This document shows positions 8,479 through 16,032 of a stretch of DNA of 64,000 nucleotides, one piece after another. A program made the position numbers and the translations under genes. Origin of the DNA: an uncultured Acetatifactor sp. (GTDB lineage: Bacteria; Bacillota; Clostridia; Lachnospirales; Lachnospiraceae); NCBI GenBank assembly GCA_947627535.1, contig CANQWM010000007.1, forward strand, positions 1-64,000. Direction: 5' to 3'. The notes beneath the pieces are model-generated. The model had not been told where the DNA came from. It was given only the letters and a program-made list of their open reading frames with translations, and did not search any database. Numbering within the stretch: position 1 is the first letter of the stretch; every line of letters starts with the position of its first letter.

Positions 8479-9021
8479 TCACAACTCTTTTTGAGGATTC
8501 CTGCTCCCCATAACCGCCACAAGTTGTGCAACGGAAAAATGCCTGGGGTTCAGGTAAGGAACCCCTTCATCAATCAAAGAAAAGCTCTCAAAATCGAATG
8601 CGATATTTTCATCGTTCATGAAATCATCCTCAATCCAAACAATACCGGAAAACTCCCGGGGAAGCATGTCAACACGGGAACAATACAACAATTCCTGCGC
8701 AAAATCAGATATGGAAATATGACAGATTCCATAGTCGGCTGTGTCTTTTTGAAATTTTTGAATGTGCCTGTCCAACACAAAACTCCATCTGTAATCAGAG
8801 GAAACATAAGCTACAATATTTGCTGAAACTGTCTCGACTGCTTCATATTGGGTATCTATATCAGCGTCATAATAGATGGTAAGCCAGTGAAAATCCTTTG
8901 TGGCGGCCCCTTCCCCTCTGACAAAATAATTTCCAACCATGACTTCCAACCAACCGCTCAGAGAAATATTTGCCTGACAGGTTCCCTTTTGAGCGTGAAT
9001 AGATTCGGTCAGATCAATCAT
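8479..9021 (-). CDS. Hypothetical protein, 180 residues
   Basis: I do not recognise this protein. It begins MIDLTESIHAQKGTC with GGAGG nine bases upstream of ATG 9021. It has no signal peptide or membrane segment. Alternating hydrophobic strands (FHWLTIYYDADIDTQYEAVE, IVAYVSSDYRWSFVLDRHI) suggest a mixed alpha/beta soluble fold, and the C-terminus holds an acidic stretch (GIVWIEDDFMNDENIAFDFE). It lies just upstream of the DUF402 pseudogene and may once have been co-transcribed with it. Confidence 0.55.
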   Translation of the reverse strand: MIDLTESIHAQKGTCQANISLSGWLEVMVGNYFVRGEGAATKDFHWLTIYYDADIDTQYEAVETVSANIVAYVSSDYRWSFVLDRHIQKFQKDTADYGICHISISDFAQELLYCSRVDMLPREFSGIVWIEDDFMNDENIAFDFESFSLIDEGVPYLNPRHFSVAQLVAVMGSRNPQKEL

Positions 9022-9150
9022 CAGGGCATTCCTCCTTACTGACGTCCTGCTGCCATCTGGAGCAATTTGTCAGGAACGCTGCTGTTTTTGTCGTAACGAT
9101 GGCAGAGATTGGCCCGACAGGCAGAAAGTTGTATGAGATATCGCCAAAAA

Positions 9151-9837
9151 TCATAATGCATTCCATATCACAAAAAATATCAATAGATTTCCCCATGCAT
9201 TTTGTGTCTTATCATAAACAATAATTGAGCCATACATCAAAATAAATGTTGCCATAGACTCAACTATCGTCTTTAGGTCAAAGCCGATCATTCCATGAAT
9301 GGCAATTGCTGTCAATGCACAGACAAGCGCTCCTAAATTCCATAGCCCTTTGGGCTTTTTAAGTATATTTATCTTTTTTGACAGCACAACATAAAACAAT
9401 CCCTCACCCAGCCCCCAAACCAATGCAATGATAAGATACCCTATCACATTTATTGGAAATGCGGAATGCAATATTTCTTTGGTTAAGAACATACCCTGGA
9501 ACGGTAAAAATCCATGAATATCATTCGTCAGCCACAAGAATACGACAGTTGGTATTGAAACAAACAGGCAGCCAACAATTGAACTGACTGCATTTTTCTT
9601 TATCAGGCCATAATCCGATAGCTTTTCCTTATTTTTTAATAAAACGATAAGGATTCCTAAAACTGACATTCCAAATTGAATCACAAGCACCGGCATAAAT
9701 CTCAGAAGCAATGGATGAGATCGTTCACGCCCGTAATCCATTATTTGCCCTTCCAAGAGCAGGTATAAAATTGCAGACACCAGACTGACAAGCGTAATGA
9801 TAATGATATCTCTTTTAGCTGTCTTTTCCAACTGCAT
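9151..9837 (-). CDS. CPBP-like multi-pass membrane protein
   Basis: The product has 228 residues with about seven hydrophobic segments (for example IIIITLVSLVSAILYLLLEG, MSVLGILIVLLKN, AVSSIVGCLFVSIPTVVFLW). The segment IALVWGLGEGLFYVVLSKKI sits where CPBP/Abi intramembrane proteases carry their EExxxR motif, followed by a later histidine segment AIAIHGMIGFD. The canonical double glutamate is reduced to GE, so protease activity is doubtful. AAAGGA precedes the ATG. CPBP proteins often give bacteriocin immunity; here no bacteriocin gene is adjacent. The family assignment is tentative. Confidence 0.5.
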   Translation of the reverse strand: MQLEKTAKRDIIIITLVSLVSAILYLLLEGQIMDYGRERSHPLLLRFMPVLVIQFGMSVLGILIVLLKNKEKLSDYGLIKKNAVSSIVGCLFVSIPTVVFLWLTNDIHGFLPFQGMFLTKEILHSAFPINVIGYLIIALVWGLGEGLFYVVLSKKINILKKPKGLWNLGALVCALTAIAIHGMIGFDLKTIVESMATFILMYGSIIVYDKTQNAWGNLLIFFVIWNAL

Positions 9838-9919
9838 TTATCCTTTCAAATTTCCGCGTTGTCGGAAAATTTTCAAAAGCCTTCTATAAAGTGATATTAC
9901 CATTTGCCTGATAGTGATG

Positions 9920-11368
9920 TCAATCTCCAGCGGGAATATTAACTATTCCCACGAACAGCGGCAAGCCGCTGTCCCCTGTAATGCAGAACAGGAAGGGCCG
10001 GTCCAGGACAAAGTCCACTTCCTCATCGGGCGGCATGGCGGCGCCGGCGGCAAGCATCACCGTGAATGCGGCGGCGGTGCAGCCTTCCTCGTCAATCACC
10101 ACCCGTACCGCATGATTGGCCCCGGAAACCGCGATGGGTACATCCGCATCCGTGGTCATGGGAGTAAAATCTGCGCGGGATGGATCGAAGACGTCGGTGA
10201 CGCCCAGCTTCCGCAGCCCGTCTCCCAGATCAAACTGGGAGGACACGTCAAATTTGGGGATAGATTTATTCACAAACAGGAATTTGCTGTTTTCCCATTC
10301 CTTGCGGTAAAAGAGAAACTCCATCGCTTCCTCGTCCGCGAGCAGTTTCTCCGGCGTGATCCCCTCGTCCGGCAGGATAAACCACATCTCGCCGCCTTCC
10401 TCAAAGCCCTGACTGATGGCTGCAAAATGTTCTCCCCAATAGTAGGTCTGATCCTCCCGCTGGTGCATAAAATCCGTCTCGATATCCCCCGTGGGGCTGT
10501 GGAAGGTCCGAGGCCCGGTGCTGTCTTCAGAGAACTCATGCCCCCATTTCGCCTGGTAATAGACGGTGGTGGCCAGGGCCAGGACCGTTTCCGGGTCCAT
10601 GGTGACATTTCCTGCCTGATCCGCTAAAAGCCCGCCGGTCTGCTGGTTCAGCCATTCCTGCAGCGCCTTGTCGTATGCGTCCGTGCCCATCTCCCCCTGA
10701 TAGGATGAGGCGTAGAAATCCCGTGCAAGCGTATCCAAGGTCTCCTGATTGAAGCTGATACCCTTGTTCAGCCACAGGGAACTGGCGAGGATGGATGTCA
10801 ATGCCCCGTCATCCCGGTAATTGGCGTTCCAGACGTCGCTTGCCTGCCTGCGCAGCGTGTCCAGGCTGTCGCTGCCAAGAAGGGTGAGGATTTGGCCGCG
10901 GCTTTCCCCGTCTGTGAGCTGGGCCAGCATACTGAGCGCCATGTAGACGTTCAAGGGAGAATAAACCCTATTCTGCCCCCCTGTGTCGGCCAGAAAGACA
11001 CCGGAGCTGTTCCGAAAAAAGGCTTGCAGGGATGAAATGTCCCCAAGATCCCGACGCTGCGCCTTAACGCTTTCCCACCAGTCTTCAAATTCCTTTTCGG
11101 TATGGGGTTCTCCGGGATAGGGCGCCATTTGGGGATATTGCGCTTCGGCAAGGGCATAAGCTGTCAATCCTCCATCAGGGCGAACTGTCAACCCTCCGTC
11201 GGGGCGGAGAAATATCCCGCCAAGGATGGCCAGAACAAGTACCGCCGCAACGGCCCCGAACCACCGAGCTTTTATATGCCGCTTCTGCCGTTTGGGGGAG
11301 GATTTCGCCCCATCGATCAAATCGTCCCGGATATCTGTCACGCCGTCATACATATCCTTCCCGTTCAT
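9920..11368 (-). CDS. Membrane-anchored serpin (serine protease inhibitor)
   Basis: The product has 482 residues. Residues 1-32 are cytoplasmic and basic; about 35-54 form one membrane segment (WFGAVAAVLVLAILGGIFL); then an 8-residue duplication RPDGGLTVRPDGGLT; then a full serpin fold. Serpin hallmarks are NVYMALSMLAQLTDGESRGQI, the breach strand VPIAVSGANHAVRVVIDEEG, the hinge EEGCTAAAFTVML, and the end DRPFLFCITG. The reactive loop is about AAFTVMLAAGAAMPP. The ATG has GGAGT upstream and overlaps the sigma-factor gene by 23 bases, so they are coupled. The short cytoplasmic N-terminus sits where an anti-sigma region would be, suggesting a sigma/anti-sigma pair with an extracellular inhibitor. 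Target proteases are unknown. Confidence 0.85.
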   Translation of the reverse strand: MNGKDMYDGVTDIRDDLIDGAKSSPKRQKRHIKARWFGAVAAVLVLAILGGIFLRPDGGLTVRPDGGLTAYALAEAQYPQMAPYPGEPHTEKEFEDWWESVKAQRRDLGDISSLQAFFRNSSGVFLADTGGQNRVYSPLNVYMALSMLAQLTDGESRGQILTLLGSDSLDTLRRQASDVWNANYRDDGALTSILASSLWLNKGISFNQETLDTLARDFYASSYQGEMGTDAYDKALQEWLNQQTGGLLADQAGNVTMDPETVLALATTVYYQAKWGHEFSEDSTGPRTFHSPTGDIETDFMHQREDQTYYWGEHFAAISQGFEEGGEMWFILPDEGITPEKLLADEEAMEFLFYRKEWENSKFLFVNKSIPKFDVSSQFDLGDGLRKLGVTDVFDPSRADFTPMTTDADVPIAVSGANHAVRVVIDEEGCTAAAFTVMLAAGAAMPPDEEVDFVLDRPFLFCITGDSGLPLFVGIVNIPAGD

Positions 11369-11837
11369 AGTTCCACTCCTTTCGATTCCAGAAAAACGCG
11401 CAGCCCTTAGCGGACCGCAATAGCCGCTGTGAGCAGTTGTTTGGTTGTTCCTTCAGTTCCGCTGCCAGCTCTTTTACCGGATCTGCGTACCAGTACCTTC
11501 GGATAAAGAGCCAGCGATCCGTATCTTCCAGGGTGTCCAGCCAGTCACTGATCGCTGCCGCAAGAACCTGCCGCTCGACAGACGCCTCCACAGTGCTGGG
11601 GGATGGCACACAGTCTTCCAGTTCCGAAAGCAGAATTTCGATCCCGTCATACCGTTTCTGTGCGTGATTCCGTCGCCATCGGCTGATGGACAGGTTGCGC
11701 GTGATACGCCCGAGAAAAGCGCCCAGAGACGCCGGCCGGTCCGGAGGAATTTTGTTCCAGACGGCGTACCATGTGTCGTTGACGCATTCCTCTGCGTCTT
11801 CCCGCAGCCCGAGAAGACGCAGGGCATATGCCGCCAT
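11346..11837 (-). pseudogene. ECF-like sigma-70 factor, 5' truncated
   Basis: The 163 codons cover most of an ECF-type sigma factor: region 2 (LGLREDAEECVNDTWYAVWN...GAFLGRITRNLSISRWRR) and region 4 (DTLEDTDRWLFIRRYWYADPVKELA, then LKEQPNNCSQRLLRSAKG). Full-length relatives have about 20-25 more N-terminal residues. Here the frame upstream of ATG 11837 meets a stop after 14 further codons that are not homologous, and no ribosome binding site precedes the ATG. The gene has therefore probably lost its start at an AT-rich junction. It overlaps and leads into the serpin gene. Confidence 0.65.
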
Positions 11838-12078
11838 CCGAAAAGAATAGCGGCATATTCTGCATATTAGTTTTAAGATTGGTTAGCTGTTCTATCTTCC
11901 TAATTTGTTATGATAGTAAAGCTGTCTGTTTCCTTATCACCGGATGTTTTTTGCCTTCTAAGTCCATATCTCCGATTTTATGTGTTCGACGAGAACCGTC
12001 CACAAAAATACGCGAATACGGAATTTCTTTCATCTCATCATTTTCATCTTAAGATAGTTCTTGTAAAGTTAGCTTTTT

Positions 12079-13443
12079 TCATTCTCCGTTACTATATGTT
12101 TTCTTTTCTACATCACATGGTAGATAGTAGCGCAGGTTTTTAGCTGTGCCTCTTTTCACCAAAAGACCGCCAGCGACCATTTCACGCAGAAGCAAAATCG
12201 CTGTTGCCTGAGAAATGCGCAGAGTCTGCTCAAGGTCTTTTCGGACAACAAAGCCGTTCTTTTGGCATAGGCTGACAACAGCTTGGACACGTTCCTGCTT
12301 CTTTGAGTTGCTTGTCAGCGGGCGCAATGCTTCCTCGGTTTTGCTGTTGTTCTCTTTCACGTAGTTAAGATTCGGGAGAACGATTTTAAAAGCATTACTC
12401 GTAACCTCAATCGATGGCTTGATGGCTGAATCAGAGTAACTCTCATTGATCTTCAAAATGCCTGTTCCATAAGCCTCAATTAGTCTTAATCGGTAAAATA
12501 TATTTGCAAGGTTTTGATTCCTGAGAGCAGAAACGCCCAGCATGATATCGTCAAGGGACATTCCTTTGACCACTCCCCCGATGGACACAAATTCTATACG
12601 GTCGTCGAAAATGCTAATCAGAGTCGAGCCGCTGAACGAATAATCTCGATGAACGACGGCATTCAACAGTGCCTCCCGAATCGCAACAGCGGGATAGTCC
12701 CGGCTCTCCAGTCGGTCGATCCCCTGAAATTCCGCGCGAGTACGGTTATAGCGATCGATGTAATCATAAGCGGCTTCAATCTGTTCCAGCAAAGAACCGG
12801 CTAACTCGGTACGATCCTTAAAAACAGATTTTTTACTCCCCTCAAAAACAGCTAACTTGACCGTGTGGGTGCATTGTTCAGATAAAAGGAACGCGAGATT
12901 TGTAAACGTCCCGTCCTCTCCAATCATGTGAAGAGTCCGCATTTGCTGCACGCCGAGCGTCAGCCCCCGCCTTCTGAAAAAAGCGGAGCAATATTCAAAC
13001 GTGAGCTGTTGATTGATAGACCGCGCCGCCTCGTAACTGTCGCCGCTGGTCTCCCGGATCATGCTAAGAATAGAAGCGTCAGAGGCAGGCACAGTAGACG
13101 CGCCCTGACGCGCATAGACCCCCTCTGGCCGGACTCCCTTATCCCGGAGGTAATACGGCCTTGCCGTGCCGCGCTGTACAGAAACCGCGACAATCGCCTT
13201 GCCGTCTATGTCGGTACAACGGCAATCCACAAACATCATCACATCCGGTCTTATAGCGTCGCGAAGGGCATTCGTTACGCGAAGCATTATGGCATCCGCA
13301 TCAGGCACTCCGCAAACCGAACCGTCGTCGTTTATTCCAATATAGACCGTGCCGCCGTCACAGTTTGCGAAGGCCACAACCGTTTTTTTGATATCATCCA
13401 CATACTCCCGCTTAAACTCGACCGTTTTGCCCTCAATAAGCAT
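12079..13443 (-). CDS. AlbA_2/Schlafen-type ATP-binding regulator
   Basis: The product has 454 residues. ATG 13443 is chosen over the GTG at 13449 because GGAGG is six bases before it. Residues 1-120 form an AlbA_2 (Schlafen-like) domain: TVEFKREYVDDIKKTVVAFAN, DGGTVYIGINDDG. The middle has a HATPase_c_4-type region with REALLNAVVHRDYS and the glycine block LRNQNLANIFYRLRLIEAYGTG. A winged helix at the C-terminus (VRKDLEQTLRISQATAILLL) suggests DNA binding. Members are often island-borne regulators. The leader of the mRNA carries a (GATTA)8 repeat between promoter and ribosome binding site, pointing to phase-variable expression. Confidence 0.85.
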   Translation of the reverse strand: MLIEGKTVEFKREYVDDIKKTVVAFANCDGGTVYIGINDDGSVCGVPDADAIMLRVTNALRDAIRPDVMMFVDCRCTDIDGKAIVAVSVQRGTARPYYLRDKGVRPEGVYARQGASTVPASDASILSMIRETSGDSYEAARSINQQLTFEYCSAFFRRRGLTLGVQQMRTLHMIGEDGTFTNLAFLLSEQCTHTVKLAVFEGSKKSVFKDRTELAGSLLEQIEAAYDYIDRYNRTRAEFQGIDRLESRDYPAVAIREALLNAVVHRDYSFSGSTLISIFDDRIEFVSIGGVVKGMSLDDIMLGVSALRNQNLANIFYRLRLIEAYGTGILKINESYSDSAIKPSIEVTSNAFKIVLPNLNYVKENNSKTEEALRPLTSNSKKQERVQAVVSLCQKNGFVVRKDLEQTLRISQATAILLLREMVAGGLLVKRGTAKNLRYYLPCDVEKKTYSNGE

Positions 13444-13460
13444 TGACACCCTCCAACTTC

Positions 13461-13504
13461 TAATCTAATCTAATCTAATCTAATCTAATCTAATCTAATC
13501 TAAT
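13461..13504 (-). repeat. Pentanucleotide tandem repeat (TAATC)8
   Basis: Eight perfect copies of TAATC plus a partial one occupy the 5' leader of the AlbA_2 gene, between its -10 box (13520-13525) and its GGAGG (13453-13457). Simple repeats like this change length by slippage. Confidence 0.9.
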
Positions 13505-13519
13505 AATTATTATGATCAG

Positions 13520-13525
13520 ATTATA
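13520..13525 (-). promoter_or_regulatory. -10 box of the AlbA_2 gene
   Basis: TATAAT on the minus strand follows an AT-rich upstream stretch with a weak -35 (TTAAAA, 17-base spacer). It puts the transcript start just before the TAATC repeat. Confidence 0.5.
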
Positions 13526-13777
13526 TCCACAATGCAATATATTTTTAAAAAATTCTCAAATATTTTATTATTCATATGGGTGTGGAGCCATTCCACGAAC
13601 AAAAGTGACCGTTTCCCACAGTTTTCCCTGCACAAGCCCCGGCACTACTTTATGTGCTTATTTAAAAAACCGGAGTAAATTTTAATAAAACTTTTTGGCA
13701 AAATATAATGGGGAGAACCGCCTATTGATCAGCGTTTCTCCCCATTTACTCCCATATTTACGAGAAATCACAGTAAT
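13526..13777. other. AT-rich junction between island and tRNA-Leu
   Basis: No gene is seen. It contains upstream DNA of the AlbA_2 gene and, at 13708-13745, the terminator of tRNA-Leu. The 3' end of the tRNA faces this side. Confidence 0.5.
13708..13745 (-). terminator. Terminator of tRNA-Leu
   Basis: ATGGGGAGAA and TTCTCCCCAT form a 10-bp stem, followed on the minus strand by TATATTTT. It lies 33 bases beyond the tRNA 3' end. Confidence 0.7.
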
Positions 13778-13860
13778 GCGCGAGATGGGACTTGAACCCA
13801 CACGATATTGCTATCACTAGATCCTTAGTCTAGCCTGTCTGCCAATTCCAGCACTCGCGC
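13778..13860 (-). tRNA. tRNA-Leu (anticodon AAG)
   Basis: The acceptor stem GCGCGAG/CTCGCGC is perfect. The D-region GGAATTGGCAGAC is of the leucine type, the anticodon stem CTAGA/TCTAG holds the loop CTAAGGA (anticodon AAG, read as IAG), a long variable arm follows, and the T-loop is GGTTCAAGTCC. CCA is not encoded. The 3' end points toward the accessory region 1-13777, the usual side for island insertion. Confidence 0.93.
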
Positions 13861-13938
13861 ATACGCACCGCGCAAGTACCATACTAACATTTCAAATCCC
13901 AAATGTCAACTGTTTTCAGGAAATTTGCCGCAAAAATT

Positions 13939-13952
13939 GTAACAGTTCAGCC
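13939..13952 (+). repeat. Copy of dispersed motif GTAACAGTTCAGCC
   Basis: The identical 14-mer is found at 22013 and 40204 (first 12 or more bases) and inverted at 22229-22242. Here it lies seven bases past the KDG kinase stop. Confidence 0.7.
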
Positions 13953-13958
13953 GGCAGC

Positions 13959-14990
13959 CTACCTCTGCACCCGGCCGGAAGCATCGCCCCCCGCCAGCGT
14001 CTCCACCTCCTTGCGCGACGCCAGATTAAAGTCGCCAGGGATAGTATGCTTTAACGCCGAGGCCGCTACGCCGAACTCCAGCGCATCCTTAAAGTTCCTG
14101 CCGTCCAGCAGGCCACAGATCACGCCGCCTGCAAAGGAATCTCCGCCGCCCACCCGGTCGACAATGGGACTGATCCGGTATTCCCTGGAGTGGTAAAACT
14201 CCTTTGTATCCCGGGAATAGATGCAGGCGGACCAGCCGTTGTCGGAAGCGGAATGACTGACACGAAGGGATGAGATGCAATATTCAAAATGATAGTCCGC
14301 CACCATCTGTTCAAAAATAGACCGATAACCTGCCAGCTCCAGCTCTCCGCTCACCACATCAGTCCTGCCGGGCCGATACCCCAGGACAAGCTCCGCGTCC
14401 TCCTCATTTCCAATGCAGACGTCCACATACTGCATCAGATTCTTCATCACCCTCTGCGCCTTCTCGGAGGACCAGAGCTTCTTTCGGAAATTCAGGTCCA
14501 CAGATACCTTTACGCCGTGCTTCTTTGCCGCCTGGAGCGCTTTCTCCGTCAATACCGCGGCGGAATCGGAGACCGCGGGAGTGATCCCGGTAAAGTGGAA
14601 CCAGTCCGCGTCCTTAAAAATCTCATCAAAATCAAAATCCTTCTCTGTGGCGGTAGAGATGGAGGAATGCGCCCGGTCATAGATCACCTTGGACGGCCGC
14701 ATGGCGGAACCGCTCTCCAGAAAGTAAATCCCCAGTCTCTCTCCACACCTTGCGATATGCCGGGTCCCCACATTGTATTTCCGCAGGGCGGCGACGGCGC
14801 ACTCTCCGATCTCATTGTCGGGGACGGCGGTCACAAATTCCGCGTCGTGCCCATAGTTTGCCAGAGAGACCGCTACGTTCGCTTCCCCTCCGCCATAGCA
14901 GACATCGAACTCGTCCGCCTGGATCAGTTTTTCCGAATTGGGGGTGGATAACCTTAACATGATCTCACCCATTGTGATTACCTTTGCCAT
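13959..14990 (-). CDS. kdgK: 2-keto-3-deoxygluconate kinase (PfkB family)
   Basis: The product has 343 residues and phosphorylates 2-keto-3-deoxygluconate to KDPG in the cytoplasm. Start 14990 (MAKVITMGEIMLRLSTP) matches the family N-terminus and has GGAAGG upstream; the open frame before it is junk. PfkB signatures are FDVCYGGGEANVAVSLANYG near the start and DRVGGGDSFAGGVICGLLDG near the end, where the Asp in GGDS is the catalytic base. It lies 82 bases after the KDPG aldolase gene and is read in the same direction, so the two make the lower arm of hexuronate/pectin degradation. A neighbouring oxidoreductase or isomerase of the pathway is not in the window. Confidence 0.92.
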   Translation of the reverse strand: MAKVITMGEIMLRLSTPNSEKLIQADEFDVCYGGGEANVAVSLANYGHDAEFVTAVPDNEIGECAVAALRKYNVGTRHIARCGERLGIYFLESGSAMRPSKVIYDRAHSSISTATEKDFDFDEIFKDADWFHFTGITPAVSDSAAVLTEKALQAAKKHGVKVSVDLNFRKKLWSSEKAQRVMKNLMQYVDVCIGNEEDAELVLGYRPGRTDVVSGELELAGYRSIFEQMVADYHFEYCISSLRVSHSASDNGWSACIYSRDTKEFYHSREYRISPIVDRVGGGDSFAGGVICGLLDGRNFKDALEFGVAASALKHTIPGDFNLASRKEVETLAGGDASGRVQR

Positions 14991-15072
14991 TTTTCCGTTT
15001 TCCTTCCTATTCTCTGTTCTTTCTTTTTCCCTGTTTCCTGCGCAGTCCGTTATTGTCTGCCGCGGTTCTTTT

Positions 15073-16032
15073 CTATTTCTGTACCAGATGGACGGCAAAG
15101 CCGCCGATCTCTTCCTTCAGGTAGATCGCCTTATACATTCCGTTTTCCTCCCGCTTCGGCTCCTCAAACTCCACTCCCAGAACGGTGGCCATATAGTTTA
15201 CCGCCCTTTCGATATAGTTGGTGCGAATGGCAATATGTCCGTGGGTTCCCTTGAAAGGAGATTTCATCACTTCAACGGCTGTGCCGGAGAAGACAGAGCT
15301 GTTTCCCTCTCTGGTGCCAAATCCGAATAGGAAACTGAACCGCTGGGCGGCCTTCATGGCCTCCGCTTCGTTCCCGGCATTGATTCCTACATGGGCCAGT
15401 TCAAATCCCAGCATAGTCCGGACGGCTTCCTCAGTCAGCTGACGGATCTTGTCCCACGCGCCCTCGTTAATCAGGTCCCCCGGCACCATCCATGAGCCGC
15501 CGCAGGCGATGATCCTGTTAAAGTCAAGGTACGACGTGAGATTTTTGGCGTTGACCCCGCCGGTGGGCATGAATTTCATGTTTCCGTAGGGCGCTGCCAT
15601 GGCCTTGATCTTTGCCAGTCCGCCGGACTGTTCCGCCGGGAAAAATTTCACTGTGTCAAGCCCCAGCTCAATTGCCTGTTCTACGTCGGAGGGACTGGAT
15701 GTCCCGGGAATGACGGGAATGTTCTTCTCAAGGCAGTACCTGACGGTCCGGGGATTTAATCCGGGGCTTACGATAAACTTTGCCCCCGCTTCCGCGGCCG
15801 CGTCCACCTGCTGGGCGTTCAGCACGGTTCCCGCGCCCACGCACATGTCCGGGAAATTGGCGGTCATGAGCCGGATCGCCTCCGCCGCCGCGTCCGTCCG
15901 GAAGGTTACCTCCGCGCAGGGCAGTCCCCCTGCGCACAACGCCCCCGCCAGCGGAATCGCATCTTCCGCCCTGTCAATTTTGACAACAGGTACAATTCCG
16001 ATCTTTCCGATCTTTTCCAATACTTCGTTCAT
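15073..16032 (-). CDS. eda: KDPG/KHG aldolase fused to a VOC domain
   Basis: The product has 319 residues. Residues 1-210 are a class I KDPG aldolase: GIVPVVKIDRAEDA, AEVTFRT, CVGAGTVLNAQQVD, FIVSPGLNP, Schiff-base lysine in DTVKFFPAEQ (K129) and KFMPTGGV. Ordinary Eda proteins end there. Residues 211-319 form a second domain resembling a vicinal-oxygen-chelate (glyoxalase) module (FELAHVGINAG..., HGHIAIRTNYIERAVNYM, YLKEEIGGFAVHLVQ). Its role is unknown; metal binding or substrate lactone handling are options. The ATG overlaps the YfhO stop by four bases, and kdgK follows. The enzyme cleaves KDPG to pyruvate and glyceraldehyde 3-phosphate. Confidence 0.9.
   Translation of the reverse strand: MNEVLEKIGKIGIVPVVKIDRAEDAIPLAGALCAGGLPCAEVTFRTDAAAEAIRLMTANFPDMCVGAGTVLNAQQVDAAAEAGAKFIVSPGLNPRTVRYCLEKNIPVIPGTSSPSDVEQAIELGLDTVKFFPAEQSGGLAKIKAMAAPYGNMKFMPTGGVNAKNLTSYLDFNRIIACGGSWMVPGDLINEGAWDKIRQLTEEAVRTMLGFELAHVGINAGNEAEAMKAAQRFSFLFGFGTREGNSSVFSGTAVEVMKSPFKGTHGHIAIRTNYIERAVNYMATVLGVEFEEPKREENGMYKAIYLKEEIGGFAVHLVQK

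Noticed and set aside
9014-9196. 60-codon frame between the CPBP-like gene and the hypothetical gene
   Set aside because: It overlaps the end of the CPBP-like gene, lacks a ribosome binding site and shows no recognisable motif.
11838-12078. Gene in the AT-rich gap between sigma factor and AlbA_2 gene
   Set aside because: Short open frames exist on both strands, but none has a ribosome binding site or recognisable sequence.
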